Assembly (NCBI RefSeq): GCF_964199755.1
Contig: NC_133918.1
Location: 2,480,001 to 2,544,000, forward strand
Source: Larus michahellis
Lineage: Eukaryota; Chordata; Aves; Charadriiformes; Laridae
Direction of reading: 5' to 3'
DNA: 64,000 bases
The notes below the pieces were generated by a model. The model did not search any database and was not told the DNA's origin. It worked only from the letters and a program-made list of their open reading frames with translations. Positions 14,601 through 28,100 of the stretch are shown here, in pieces (position 1 is the stretch's first letter; every line of letters begins with the position of its first letter). Both the position numbers and the translations under genes were made by a program.

Positions 14601-17600
14601 AGGCACAGCTTGTCCAAATGGTCTTTTTTTAAAAAATAATCCCTCGTCAGCAGCAGTTCAGGTGGAAGCCTCCATCCGAGGTGCCACAGGACAAGGCAGG
14701 TAGGACCAGCCGCAGTTTAAGCAACCGGATTCTCACAAATTTGCCCACCAGAGTCCCCACTTCCCCGTTTTGGTGGCGCCAGCAGCAGAACTGCTTCCTC
14801 ACGGCGGCTGGGGAGGACACAGTTATAAAACATTCGCAGCCGGGCCCTGAGGCTGCAGTTCGGCTCCTGCCCCTTCCCCTGCTGCCCCTCAGCTCCCTCG
14901 GGGCAACACCCTCGGACCCCGCTGCCTGACAAGGGATGACGGAGGAGCCGGGATGAGTATCTCCAAATTAAAGCATGTCCCATATCACAAAGCCTGGGAC
15001 GTTGCCTGGGATATGGGGTCTTGCAAGATGGCACAAGTCCCGGGGGGCAGGAAAGGAACAGCTAAGGGGACAGGACGAGGACCAAACCTCCTCCATGAGG
15101 TTTCCTTCCAGATCCTGGCGCAGAAGAGACACACCCGAGCGAGCCGAGATGTCAGATGTTAGAAGAAAGGTGGAGAGGAAGCAGCAAGTCTTAGCAAGGA
15201 GGTGAGGACTCTGGGTGAAGTTTTGAGAGACAGAAGTCTCACGTACAGGGAGGATTAGGGGAGTCTCTCTGTGTAAGTCTCACATGAGGCCCAGGGAGTG
15301 TCACCCCTGCCCTCCCTGGGCACCCCCACCAGCCCAGCCCACTCCCACGTCAGCATCCTCAGCATCCTCAGCATCCCAGGCCCTTCTGACCGCAGGCAGG
15401 AGAAGGTAACCATTAGGAGGAGCTGGGAAGGAGGACTCACCAGGAAATCAGCTTCTCTTTGTGACCCGAATGCTACTTATTGATGAATCAGGGAAGATGC
15501 GCATTCGTGACTTCCTCAGTTATTTATTCATCGTGTGGCACAGGATACACCGGTGATGCCTGGGCGCTTTGCTCATGCCAAGGATGACAGAGTTTTTTGG
15601 GGTGGGAAAACTCATTCTTTTCAAAGACGTTCATACAGGCCAGGCATCACGTGTTTGGGCAACCATCTGTCTTATTTTCAAATCCACCCCTGCCACCTTC
15701 CCTGGCCAACACTGCACCTCACCTGCATCCCTCGGCAGCGGGATGGGCAAGTCACCACTTGCTCCTCACTGAGATCCCCTGGGGAGCTGGGCACCTTCCT
15801 TCAGCGTGCGAACTCCGTCTCCTGCTCGCACCGTCCATTCAGGAGTTATGAGGGAACGAGAAGCAAATTCATCCCAGACTTCCTCGATGTGGAAACCGCG
15901 GCGCAGCCACCCAGGGGGTGAGAGCAGCTCGCTGGGGATTGCCCCCGATCTTCTGCTTCAAGCCACACCGTCTGTCCTCGAAAGGCAGCCGGCCTTGACT
16001 TAGTTGCACATAACGGAGGCTCCACCGTGTTGTAATATAAGCTGCTTCAGTGGTTAATTACCCTCTCATTTCAAAACGCGTGTGGATTTGTGAGGCTTTT
16101 GTAAGCCCTGGCATCTTTAGGAGGTGTCGCACAGCTCAGATCTCCCAGGTACGCTCCTTTTCATAGAATTATCAACATAAACGGCTCAGCTTCCCAAAGA
16201 GCCAGTCCCCAGGGCAGACCTGAACGTCACAGCTCTTTGACCCCTGCTCTTCAGGGAGCACGTGGAAAGGGACAGGGACACCTTGGATCTAGGTCTGACC
16301 CTGCCCTGTGATGCTGAACGTCGTGTCTCCCCTGCTCCAACAGGAAGAACTGACCCAATAATGAGCTTTTATGTTTAAAAAAGCAACATATTTCTTCTTT
16401 TCCCAACCCGACACGGAGGAAAAAAATGTTGAGTTTTGGGTAAAGTTTAATTGCCGGCAATTTTCTTGACATCCTGAATGGGATTCAGGAGGAAAATGTT
16501 TGCAAGGGAGTCACCCTAAAGTGTCCTGTTCAGCCAATTCTTTAACTAAATAACAAAATAAACCAGCCACAAGAAGTGCGATTTATTTTTTCTAATAAAA
16601 TTATGGGGGAAAGTTGAGAAGTGGCTCAAAAACGAGGCAGCATCAGCTTGCCGCATGTTTTTTTGGTGAAAACTCTTTTATTGGGTTTTACCCAGCTGTG
16701 TAAGGGAGGTTGTATGGATCAGTCCCTCCCCTGGGAAAAACAGGGTTAGGATTGGGGCGTGTGCGCCTGCGCAGGTAACCTGCCTAGGGGCACACTGATG
16801 ATTTCAGACTGCATTTCTACCCGCTCTTCCAACCTTTCCAGCTCACGCTTCTCTGCCCTCCCTCTCTGCCCCTGCCCATTTGGGTGCACAGATATAAACT
16901 CTCCAGCCAATATGTTTCCTTTGGGGGACCGGCAGGTTTGCCCGGAGGGTGCTCATGGCTCTTGTCTCATCCCAACGCTTTCCCTAGAGACGGAGCAAGG
17001 GTATTTCCTGGCGGCTGCTCCCGGTGAGCTCACACCGTGGGCACTCCTTCAGCGCTAGAGCGGCAGGGCAGGTTACTGCTCCAGCTTTGCTAGAAACCTT
17101 GGAGCTCCCGACGCTTCGCCTCACCGTGTGGAAGTCGTGCTGGTCCGTCCCAAGGGAACACAGGTAAGCCAGGCTGGGATGAGAGGCCAGCAGCCGCTGC
17201 GCACTCTTGTTGCCGCTTTGATTTTTCTATTCTCTTTTTCTTCTTCTGTCTCGTGTCTCCTCCATCCCTTCACCATTTCTCAACTGAGGTCTCTTCAGCT
17301 AGGAGATGGGATTTACCGTCTTGGGTCTGATTCTTTTTTCACCCTACGCAACCGCTTGCATGGCTGTAAAAGCGTAATGCAGAGCACCAGGGATCAGGAG
17401 AGAGTCTCCATGGTGCGAATGCGCACATGGCAACCCAAGATCCCAAAGAGTCAGACCTCAAACCCATCTGCCTGCCATCTATTTTGTTTTCCTTCTGTAG
17501 CTGTGATCTCACCTGCTCTGTGGAACCAGCCAGTCTGGATTAAAGGGAGGGCATCGTTGACTTGCAATTGTAAAAGAACAGTGGAGGTTTATCCACAAGT

Positions 17601-18899
17601 CAGTTTATCTGGTTGGAGCAGGAGGTTACAGAAGAGCTTGTTTGTAGTAGGTGTTTTCTCCCTTTGAACTTCATCTTGGGAAGAGAAGCAGAGGAAGTTG
17701 TGGTATCTTCACACCACTGCACACCTACGGTAACTGCTGAACTCAGCGGTGCTGCTCAGCTGACACCGGTGTAAACAGGGACTTGACTGTTTCTCCGCAA
17801 GAACACGATCAACTGATGAGTGGTTTTAAGATAAACTTCCCTTCCCTGCGTTAGACTCGTAGCTGAAAAGAAAGCTGTGTTTTCCACCCCTTACTACCGG
17901 TGCCTGGGGAGCTCAGAGATGCTGATGAAGGGCTTGGTGTCACCCCGGTACCTGCAGAGCTAGAGAGGCACAGCCGGATGGGTTAGTTCAACACTGCATC
18001 CAGGGACTTAACTGCTTAGCTCCAGGGAATTTCTGTGGCTCTTGTGTACCAAACACCCAGCTGCTGGGGTTTGGATGGTGCTTCCAAACACCTCTAAGGT
18101 CGGCGCCCTTCTACAGCTCCAAAGTCTCAAGGATTTGAAAGAAAACATGCCAAATAGGAAATCTGATCAGAATTTTTACTTTTTCAAATGCATAAAAAGA
18201 GGGCTGAGAAATGGTGCTCACACGGAGGATGGGAAAGTCTTTAGCATGGGGAGGAAAAACAGGCAAAAGTTTAGATTTTCTTTGGAATCCCACTTGTAAC
18301 TGCAGCTTCTGCCACCGCCAGCGGCCAGGCTGGGAGACCTGGCAGCGGAGAGCCCACTCGAGGTGTGAAGCTCGGATACCCATCACTGGGAAACCAGGAC
18401 CGGGCTTGCATGGGAGTGCGTTCAAAGTGAAATCAATGCCTTTGCTCTGCACCCCCAGGACTCCGGTAATACCCAGGGTCTGGGCTGGTGCTCCAGGGCT
18501 GAGCTTGCATAAGGTGAGCTCCAGCCCTCAGGAAGATGCTGAGAAACGTCTAAGGAGCACAGAGCCAATGAGCAATAAACCCTGAAGAGTTGTCCACTCC
18601 CAAAAGGTAGTTCACAGGCCACAAAGTACAGGGAGGTCCTCTTGGCACAAAGATCTGAGTCATAAAGAAAGTGAAGGGAGAAGACAGAGTGACAAGGATG
18701 GGGCTGAAATGGGGAAGCATCATGTGGCAGCGATGACCCCTGATAAAAGATGTTAATGCCGTGGATGGGGCTGTGGCGACAGTTCCCAGGCTCAGCATTC
18801 AAGAACATTTCCTAGGGTGATTTGTCACTCCTGCGTGGTGGGGAGAGAGGAGGAAATATTCCGCGATATGATGCGTGCCGAGAAGAGGATGAGTCTTTC
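8691..18899. other. Intergenic between ANP32 and ACER1, no gene recognised
   Basis: About 10 kb with no exon, RNA gene or large repeat that I can support. Open frames here are short, lack known motifs and have no consistent splice structure. One small triplet repeat sits at 15351-15377. The only CR1-like trace is a weak TCATAGAAT near 16160. Distal regulatory elements of ACER1 could lie here, but the sequence alone does not show them. Confidence 0.5.
15351..15377. repeat. 9-bp tandem triplication
   Basis: Three head-to-tail copies of CAGCATCCT, the last ending CCC. Intergenic. Confidence 0.85.
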
Positions 18900-19067
18900 G
18901 TAGCAGGGTAAGGATGCTGTGCTCGAGCAGGCTGGAGCAAGGCGAGCGCGCGTGTGTGCGAGAGGCAGGCAGGCAGAGAGCGCTTCTCCCCTTTGGGTGT
19001 GCGGCACACTCCTCCCCCGGTGCAAAACTAACCCCCTCCCTCTCCCTTTTGCTAAGGTGGCCCAACG
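18900..19067 (+). promoter_or_regulatory. ACER1 5' flank / probable 5'UTR
   Basis: GC-rich sequence directly upstream of the ACER1 ATG, with GCGAGCGCGCGTGTGTGCGA and short GGCA/GAGAGC repeats. There is no obvious TATA box within 100 bp and no strong CpG island like those of the flanking genes. This is consistent with a restricted-expression, initiator-type promoter. The transcription start is not determinable and an upstream non-coding exon cannot be excluded. Confidence 0.4.
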
Positions 19068-19160
19068 ATGCCGAGCATATTTTCCTACCAGAGCGCCGAA
19101 GTCGACTGGTGTGAAAGCAACTTTGAGCGCTCGACGGTCATTGCGGAGTACTACAACACC
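19068..19160 (+). CDS. ACER1: ACER1 coding exon 1 (residues 1-31)
   Basis: The ATG at 19068 has weak Kozak context (cccaacgATGc) but gives the conserved ACER1 N-terminus. It ends AACACC before donor gtgagt, phase 0. It encodes the calcium-binding segment DWCESN (D13, W14, E16, N18) and E27, before the first membrane helix. Confidence 0.95.
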
Positions 19161-22100
19161 GTGAGTGCGGGCGCATCCGAAGGGCAGGCTGGGGCGCGAA
19201 GGCAGCCGGCTCCGGGCACCCAGGAGCTGCTTTTGGGAGACGAGATGGGACAACCTTGTTTTCTTTCCTCCTGCTCACTCCTTTGAACTTCCTGGTGTTG
19301 GAGGGTGCTGGTATGGGGAACATTTTCTGAGCTTCAGGTAAATCATGGGACTTTTATTGCTTCCAACTGCCAGTTGCTCGCAAAATGAGCTGGGGTCAGG
19401 GGTACTTCTGGCACGTGTGGGGCTGATTTCCCATTGAGAAACCTCTGGCGGTGCTCCTTAGCCCAGATTTGTGAGATCCTGTTATACCAGTCCTGCAGCT
19501 CTCCTGCCAACCGGGGTAAGTCCCACACAGGGCTCGTGTATTCCAGCTAAATGTACAGGAGTGGCAAAATGAGAGACAGCACTTGCGTGAACCGTGTCGG
19601 GCAGGTTGGGAATCCGGAACCCAAGACAGAGGAAAGCTGCTGCATGAGCCAGTTTCACCTCCTCTGATCCTTCATAATCTAGGCTCCATCCAGTGCCAGT
19701 CCCTTGAATGCAGCCTCCTGGCTTAAGCGCGGCTAGAAGCATCCTTATGTGTCTGCCGAGGACTCGGCAGATAACCGGTCTCTGCAAGCAGGTCCTTCTC
19801 CCTCAGTGCAATTACAGGCTAGCAGGGGTGTGAGGCATGTGGATTTACAACCTTCCAAAGGCCTTGTTTACAACTTTTAGCAATTACTGTCTAACACTAG
19901 AAGTTCTTGTTCTCATGGAAATGTCTCTTTCTCTTTTTTTTTTTTTTCTTTTAAAACATTTCCTGCTTCTGGTAAATTGCCTATAACAACAATAATTCCC
20001 TCACCCGTGTCCCGCAGCTCCCCAGCTCTAATTGTCCAGGCAGGGTCTCAGAGGAGGGATGCTCAGGCTGTATATAGTCACTTCTCTTTGAGACAGTTAA
20101 ACGAATAAAGGTCTGCCAGTCCAGACCAAATCCTGCTTCTCTCTGGCATCCAACTGGATGTCTTGGTGCTGTTGCCTGTTCGCTGGCACTGCATCCCTGT
20201 CGGATGGGCTCAGAGCTGCAGAGCAAGGGATAACTCGCAAGGAGGCACAGAAATCACTTCTACTCGCATCAGCATTTCAAACGCAGCCGACGATGCCAAA
20301 GGCCCCTGTGCTTTGGAGTGTCGTTGGCAACACTAGAGAGGGGCTGATTTCCACAAAGAGCAGGAAATCTGAAAGTTATGTTTTTAATCAGAACTCATTC
20401 TGGGAGATAAATTTGCCTCACCTCCTAATACAGTACATAGGCAGCATTTTTCAAATGTGTCTTTGGAGCTGGAATCCCATTTTCACAAGGATCCTGATTT
20501 ACACCCAGACTGTCAAAGTGGCTCAGGATCCCTAACACACGAAGGGGTACCCCAGGAGTTCTCCAAAAGGACCGAGTTACGTGTCTAACTTCTCTGCGGC
20601 ACGCTGCTAGACACCAGTTGGCCTGCCCAGATGCGTAACTATCTTTCTTAGGACCCAAAGTCTTTCTTAGGACCCAAAGCCCTCTCATTCCCATAAAATG
20701 TTAACTCTTAGCTGCATAGGTTGCTTTGTGGCACAGGTTTCTAAGCTGCGTAGCTAATCCTGAAAATCTTACCCGGGTGCCTGGTTCTGGGCTGAGGTCC
20801 CTACTGCCCACAGCCACCTCCCGTATTCCCATATTACACCACCTTTGCGGCACCGGGCTTGTCGGGATGAGTTTTCACTGGGCAGGACTCGGACGCAGCT
20901 TTCCTCCAGGAGAGGAAGGCTTCTCCAATGCATGTTTCCGCACAGATGCAAACTAGTGCGATACTGAGGAACACAGAGAGATGTGGGCAGAGCAAACCCT
21001 GCAGGATTTTTTCCAGTGATTAAACTAGCTCTTGTTCCTCCCTACATGTGAACACAGGACACCTCTTTCCCAGCAGAAAAAGAGCTTTTTTTGGTCCCTG
21101 CACTGTTCTCCTCCTTGCCAGGCTTTCTTTTACCAGTGCGGGGAGCTCAGCAGGGTGCCTGCGCAGGCGGAGGGTACCACTTCTGCAGTTTCTGTCCTAA
21201 GATGCGATTCCCATTTGGAGAAAGCAGCAGAGATCTAAACCTGCCTCAACAGCTGCCTGCATCAGGGCTGGCATGGGATCTCCTGTCCAAACCAGGGGAG
21301 ACAAAAAAGCAAACCCTCCTAAAAACTGCTGCGGTCTGAGCGTCTGAGAACAGCCCCAAAGGCTGCGCCATGCTCAGGGCCAGACCTTGTAACCAAGGGC
21401 GGGCAGGAGCATCACTTACACGGGCATCACCTCTCTGTTGGTCTGCACACGCTGGCCGGCACTGCCCGGCTCTCACCCCTTGCCGCAGCACCAGGGGAGC
21501 CCTCTTCATGCTCTGGGCTCTCTGGCAGGATCAGGCTCCTTGTGAGGTGCCCTAAAGGGAGGACTGGAGAAATCGGGGTGGACTTGAGGTATCCCTGCTG
21601 GCTGGCAGCATGTTGCGGATCCAGCTGGGGCTCAGGGCACTATCTCAGGTGGGATCCTAACAGCCTGGATCTCCTCCTCTTCTCTCCTCCATTCATTGGT
21701 TCCCCATATTCAGATTACATCCTCCCTGCAGCAAGCTTTATGGGCCTTATCTCACTAGCCTGCCCTGAGATAATTATATCAATATTGACTCCAGCGTCAG
21801 TTTGCCAGTGTTTTAGACTAGCTGGGAATCCAGCCAGCTCCTACCCAAGACTCCCGCACCACTAAAGCAGTAGGGTTTCCTAATGGAGCATCATCTTCAA
21901 CGTCTTCTTCCCAACGCTGCCCGGGGCTCACGCCGGGTAGTTTTGTGCCAGCAGCAGCAACGTGCTGCTGAGAATTGCTCTGTGCCAGCCACACTCTCTC
22001 TCAGGTCTGCTTGGGTTGAATGCTTTTTATTAGAAATAAGGACTAAGGGTATGAGTAAAGAATGTAAACAGCACCTTTAAGTACCTAATAACACATGGTG

Positions 22101-25100
22101 GCTCATGATTGGATGCAGTTCAGCAACAAAGCGCTAACTATTTATAGTGACGCAGTGACCCAGAAATTTATTGTCTTCTGGCTGTCCGTAGGAGAAGAGT
22201 ATTGTGCTACATGAGGGTCATCAGTCAGGGGGACTTGTCTTTCTACCCTCATTTCTTTCCTGAAGTGACTGATCCAGGATGCTGGTAACGACACCCAGAT
22301 CCTCAGCAGCCTCTCTGGCAAAGCGGCAGGAGCTCTGACACGGCTGTATATCCAGAGATCCCAGATGCTTCCTCAAGATTGGTGGAGATAAGCTCAACTG
22401 CAGGTGCAAATTACCTAGATACGCCCAGAGAAGCACTCACTTTCAGAGTCTGTCAGAGCCATGGCGTGTGCCCTGGGCCTCCGCATGGGCTCAGTAACCC
22501 CACGGTGCCACAGACACATCACTTTCTTGCCTGCCCAGAAAGTCCCATGCAGAAGAACGGCGGGTCCTTGCCCAGCACTCTGCAAACACTAGACAAACAG
22601 CTGTTTCCTGCCCCAAAGCACTGGCGTGACACTGCGATGTCAGCACACGGAGCTTCATCTTCTGCTACACGGGTCTGGCTATTAGGAACTTGCTATACAG
22701 GTCTGGAGAGCCTCTGAGGTACTCAATTCTGTCTTTGGCCCTGTGGGCTCTTCTGTCAGCTAAAGCTGGTTCGCCGGCCTTTAAATGAATGAATTCACTC
22801 CAACGAGTCTTGCAGAAATCTCCTTTCACTGCAGAAAATGCCCGTCTTGAGTAAGGACCAGCACACGTCTTGGCTGCTGTTGCGCTGTTGCCATGCTCGC
22901 AGAGCCAGGCAGAGCTCTGCAAACCAGCATGTCCTGCCCCAAGCCGTATCGCAGGCTTGTTCTCACCCTGTCGTGGATGGAGATGCAAACGGGTTCTCCG
23001 TAGGGCTCTCCCTCCATCTTAGGCTGCCAAGTGCCGAGTTGCACAAGCCCTGGGGCCTTTCCCATGATCGTGGTAATGCACCAGGATTAGAGCCACGTTG
23101 CTGATCCCAGTCTCGCTTTTTCTCCTAGTGAAAGAAGCAAATGCCAGTATAGGGGGGCTAGGCTTAGGCACCCAGAGCAGTAACTCACGCTTGTTAGGAA
23201 GGGGGACATCGCTGTGAGCTCACACAGTGGAAAACCACGGGGCTGAGTCACTCTAACAGGTCAAAACGCACAGGCTCCATCACCACTCTCTTGTTTCCCT
23301 GGCATCCCGGGCAGAGGGAGCTGGTGCCTCCTGGCCAGTACGACCCAGCTTGGCGTAAGCCGAAGTCACGCCGGGGGGGACTCAGCATGAGCAGAGACTC
23401 TGGAAAAACTTCCTAATGGAAGTGCTGGGAGGAAAACCCTCGTAACGACATTTGAGAAGGAGCTTGCCACATCCTAGAGGGAGGATATAAGACAGCACTT
23501 ACAAATCAGGGCTTGGATCCCATGAGTGATGAAGACCCTTCGTCCCCCACAGATGGGGTTTTGTAGCAGCTCTCCCCTAAGCTCCGAGTTTGGCCGCTCT
23601 GCAGGGAACCACTCTATCTTTTTGACCCTTTTGGCACAGTTCCCCTGATTATCCCTCCCCTCTGATATCTGATATTGCACACCTCATGCCGAATTAATGA
23701 AGTGATAACACTGCTATCATGTAATTAATGGCACTGTTGCAATGCCCACTGCAGCAGGGACTCAGACCTCTCCATACGCAATCTCAGAGTCCCGCGTTTC
23801 CTCACTTTGACATGCATGCTGGCACTTGCATACTGTTGCCTTTTCTGCCAGCATTTTCTCTTTTCTTGCTATCCCTGCTTGTCTTCCAAAAGCCTCCTTA
23901 ACCATTTCACAGGAAGAGAAATATTTGCAACACAGTTGTTACTTTAACACACAGTTTGGTTTCTCAATCGTTTCCAAACAGTTTGACCTCAAGTGTGCAA
24001 GTGGGACCAGCACTTCTCTTTTCACGGCTGGAACGGGAACAGGCCTGGATTTGGCTCTAAGCACCTACGGAAAACCAACACACTTGGCCTGAGAATTGCT
24101 GTCAGTGGGAGCATCAACTTGTTTCATGAAAGCCTTAGTGAAATTCAAGATTAATCTCCAGGTGTTAAAGGGAATAGAGACCTTACATTAAGCGTGAATC
24201 GTGTTTCCCTCTGGAATATGAGAGGGCGTGTTTCATATATATGACATGACAACGTCCCTGTGATTTGCAGCCCTGTTACCATAAACTCGGATCCCATTGG
24301 ACATCACAAGCCAAGTGTCGATTTTGCCCTTTACCTGGTGCATGTAAGGGCTGCTGAGGGTGAGACTCCAGCTGCGGAGGTCAGATTCCAGGCTAGGGGT
24401 CCGGGACAGCATCTAGCTGGAAGATGAAAGGAAAAGGATTGTCAGGGCGAGATAAAAGTCACCCTGGTGGCTTGCCAAATGGCATTTTAGCAGATGGCTC
24501 TGCCTCGCTCTTCCAAAGCCCCAAAGAGCTGTCTGGCAGGTAAAACACAGCACCGCAGTCCCAACCTTTCCTGAGTAAGAAAGATTTTCCCTGGGGAGGC
24601 TGTGCTTCCCTGCGATATCCCCTTACTGAGTTTGCCAAATCAGGTGAAAAAGCCTGTAAGATAAGAACCTGTCAAGGATAAGGATTATTTCAAACTTCAT
24701 TCCCCTGTAGCTGCAGGGTGGAGTGGGCCTGATCCAGCAGACAGGTCCAGGCTTTGGGTATTCACGGCTCCTCCCCAGCTCCCACATTTTGCCCATCAGC
24801 ATGTGCCGTTCCCGAAGCACTGGCACCTTCAGCCCGCCCAGTACCATCCCCTCCTCCCCAGGCTAATCAAGTTCTGTCAATGAAGCCATTTTGCAGAGTT
24901 GGAAATCAGGGCAGAATAATTTTGCTGGATTCATTTGCTAGGTATGTTTAAAGGAGGTTTATGACTTCACGTAATTACTAGTGTCCAGAATACCTCCCCT
25001 CCCCAGGCCAGATGGCTTCGCACATGACACTACAGGATGTCACCTCGGTCCTATTCCCACCTACAAACGTCCTGCTTGTCCTGCTGCTCTCCACTACACC

Positions 25101-28100
25101 CACTGCCAGTTAATGATGGTTTTCCCAACGGTGGCTTGCTGCAGTTCCCTAGCTCCTCACAGCCTCCCAGCCCCTCGCAGGGGGCTGTCTGCTGGCCAAA
25201 GGGGGCAGAAGCCAGCCAGGGAGCTCTTGGCAGGTCTGGGTTGACAGGAAAGGGAGGTGGCTGCAAACCGAAGAGCTTTGGCAGCTTGCTTGAAGACACT
25301 GGGCAGATGAAGCGAAACCATCATCCGCAAGGGGTACACCAGCTTATCCTGGGCTTGCTGGCCCCAGAAGTGCCTGCAGGGAGAGCCCAGATATCTGCAG
25401 CCATCGCTGTCACAGCAATAGCTGTCCTTCCAGTTCCAGTCTCACTTCTCAAGAAACGCCTCTGCCCTCTCCCTGTGCCAAGAGTAATACCTGCCTTCGC
25501 GCGATGCTTTCCACTAGAGATCAGTATCCTCTTTGCACATGGAGGTACTGAGGCACATGGTGGGATGGGACTTGCCCAAGATCATGCAATAAGCTGCATA
25601 TGCCTCTTGTTTTTCAGATCAGCAATGTAAGCTTCTTTGTCCTTTCTCCTGCCCTGCTCTACCTGAACCGTCAGTACCGTCAGCAGCGCGCCTTGCCCTT
25701 GTATTTCGTCTCTGGCCTGCTCTTCTGCGTAGGTGGGTGCCAAGGTTGTGAGAAGACCGGAGAGGTTGCCAGAGTACCCGACTGTTCATTCATGGTACCT
25801 TTGGCTTTGGAGGCTGGTTCTTAGTGGCCAAAGCACGGGGGCAAGCTGGGGTGGGAAACCGAGCAGCGACGTCTGTTTGAAGCCCTGCAGCTCATGGTTC
25901 CTGCTGGCTGCGGAGGCACAGCTTCCAGCCCAGTGAGTCCCCGTGGTGCTGTGTGGACTGACTCACTCAAGTGTCCATTAACGCCAAGATCCATGCCCTG
26001 CCCTTCAGGAACTATGTGTCTTTAGGAATGGCCACCAAGAAATTCCCAGGCCAGACAGGCTTGCGTAAGGACGGAGCTTTGCTGACACAAGCTGTCCTTG
26101 CTCCTTGCAGGTATCTTCTCCGTGTACTTTCACATGACCCTGAGCTACGTGGGACAACTCTTGGACGAGCTCTCCATCCTCTGGACGCTGGCTGTGGCAT
26201 ATTCCTTTTGGTACCCAAGGGTTTACTTCCCCAGGTTCATCAAGAGCAGGTATGACTCAGAGGGACACAGGGTTGCAGGCTCTGAGGGGAGGGCTGGGAC
26301 ATTGACATTGATGTGTGTGACCCACAGATCCCCCCCCCAGCCCACAGCCAGCTCCCCTGCAAGGGGTCAACATTGAGGTTACTGCAGTTTGCTTTGGGAC
26401 CAGACCCTCCATCACTCAGTGGTGGATGTGCTGACAGAGGAAGAGTCAAACACCCTCCCATGGGGAAGGACTGTGCTGGGCTCCTGCCAACTGGAGCTGC
26501 TTGTCTTTGTGAAGCTGCAGAGGAAACTTAGCATGGAGAATTTCAAAATTAATTAGGAAATTAAATGTTCCTGAGCACTGACATATAATTACCCATGCTG
26601 TCAAACTGTCATAGCACCCCTTGCCATCCACAGAGAGCTTTCCCTGGAGGCTGGTGGGGTTTCCCATGGGACAAGCTGATCCAAGTTAACACCCCACATT
26701 TCAAAGGCAGTTTGCAGCAGGGCTGGCTGGGCTAGAGGAGCTCAGCAGAAAGGATGGGGAGACGGGGTGAGCATGGATTAGGATAAACAGGAACCCAGCA
26801 GGGCTTTGCTCAAAGGATGGTCCCAGCCTGGCAGGCTTGCTGGAGCCCTCTAAGCCAGCCCAGTTAGGAGCCTTGCAAAGGCCTGCTCCGGGTCTGCTCT
26901 TCCCATGCCAGCGAGGAGGTCACCAGGAGTTCACTGTGGAGACATGGTCGGGGAGAGGGGAAGGGACTTGGGGAAGGATTTGCATGTGAAAGGCCCCTCT
27001 GAGCCCTATTGTTGTTCAGTCAGCCCAAGTCTGCCTGTTTGCACGGCTCCGGCCCCTGCCCACCGCTGCTGGGACTCCTGCTTTGCAGCCCTTCCCTGTG
27101 CAAATGCCTTTGACTCTCCATGCTCTGGCATCACCACGACAGTGCACGAGTTACCTTCCGGGCTGTGTTCCCCACTCTGTCATGGACAAACTGGAGGGCT
27201 TTTGGCAAAGCACAGATATAAACAGATACCTCAGCCTTCCTGCCAGGACTACTGCAGAGGCTGAGATCAGCCACGTGCAAACAGATCAGAGGTGCTGGAG
27301 AAGGTGTTTCCTCTCTCAGGCAACGAGCAGGACCTCTCCCATCCTTATCCTCCCATACTGTGAACCTTGGGGGCGCTGACGCTCACTCCCAATTCTCTCT
27401 AGGAAACATTTCTTCTGGTTGAGTGGTATCACCACCGTGATCAGTACCTTGATGTCCTTCATCAAACCAGCATTCAATGCCTACGTGCTCAACTGCATCG
27501 CCTTCCACCTGCTGTACCTGACATGGCTTGAACTGAAAAAGTAAGGAGGGAGCTGAGAGGGTTATCTGCAGGTCCATTACGCACTCCTGGCAGGCTCACA
27601 TGTGGCAGTGACTCTTTGCTCAACAGTGAATGGAGGCCAAGATTTCATCAGCCACATGTTGGACTATCAGCTCTGCAAAGAGTTGGGGCAGCCTGGGAGG
27701 GACCCAGGAAGAGGCATAGGCAGGACTGTGGGCAGTGGGGTACAAGAAAGCCATCTGGGCCAGGTGCCATGCAGAATGGGGATAATCCAGGGGACAAGTG
27801 CATCTTCTCCTCCTCAGCTGCCGACTCTGCAGCTCTTTCCCCTTTGTGGGGGATTTGGGAACCAGTGTGGGGTTGGAAGAACTCCCCAGGCTCTGGGGAG
27901 AAAGACAGGAGCGCCCTGGCATCTCCTAGCATCATCCTCACCCACAGAAAGTCAGAAACCTCCTCTACAGTGCCACACCTCTCCAGTTCTTGTGGTCTGA
28001 TGAATACCCTCCAGAAGAAACTTGCTGGGTTTTGCTGTGTTGTATTACCATTTGCAGACAGGAACCAGCCATCTTTAAAACTCTCTTTCCTTCCAACACG

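Noticed and set aside
25037-25630. 197-codon frame running into ACER1 exon 2
   Set aside because: It enters the exon in the wrong frame, crosses the real acceptor and has no similarity to any ceramidase.
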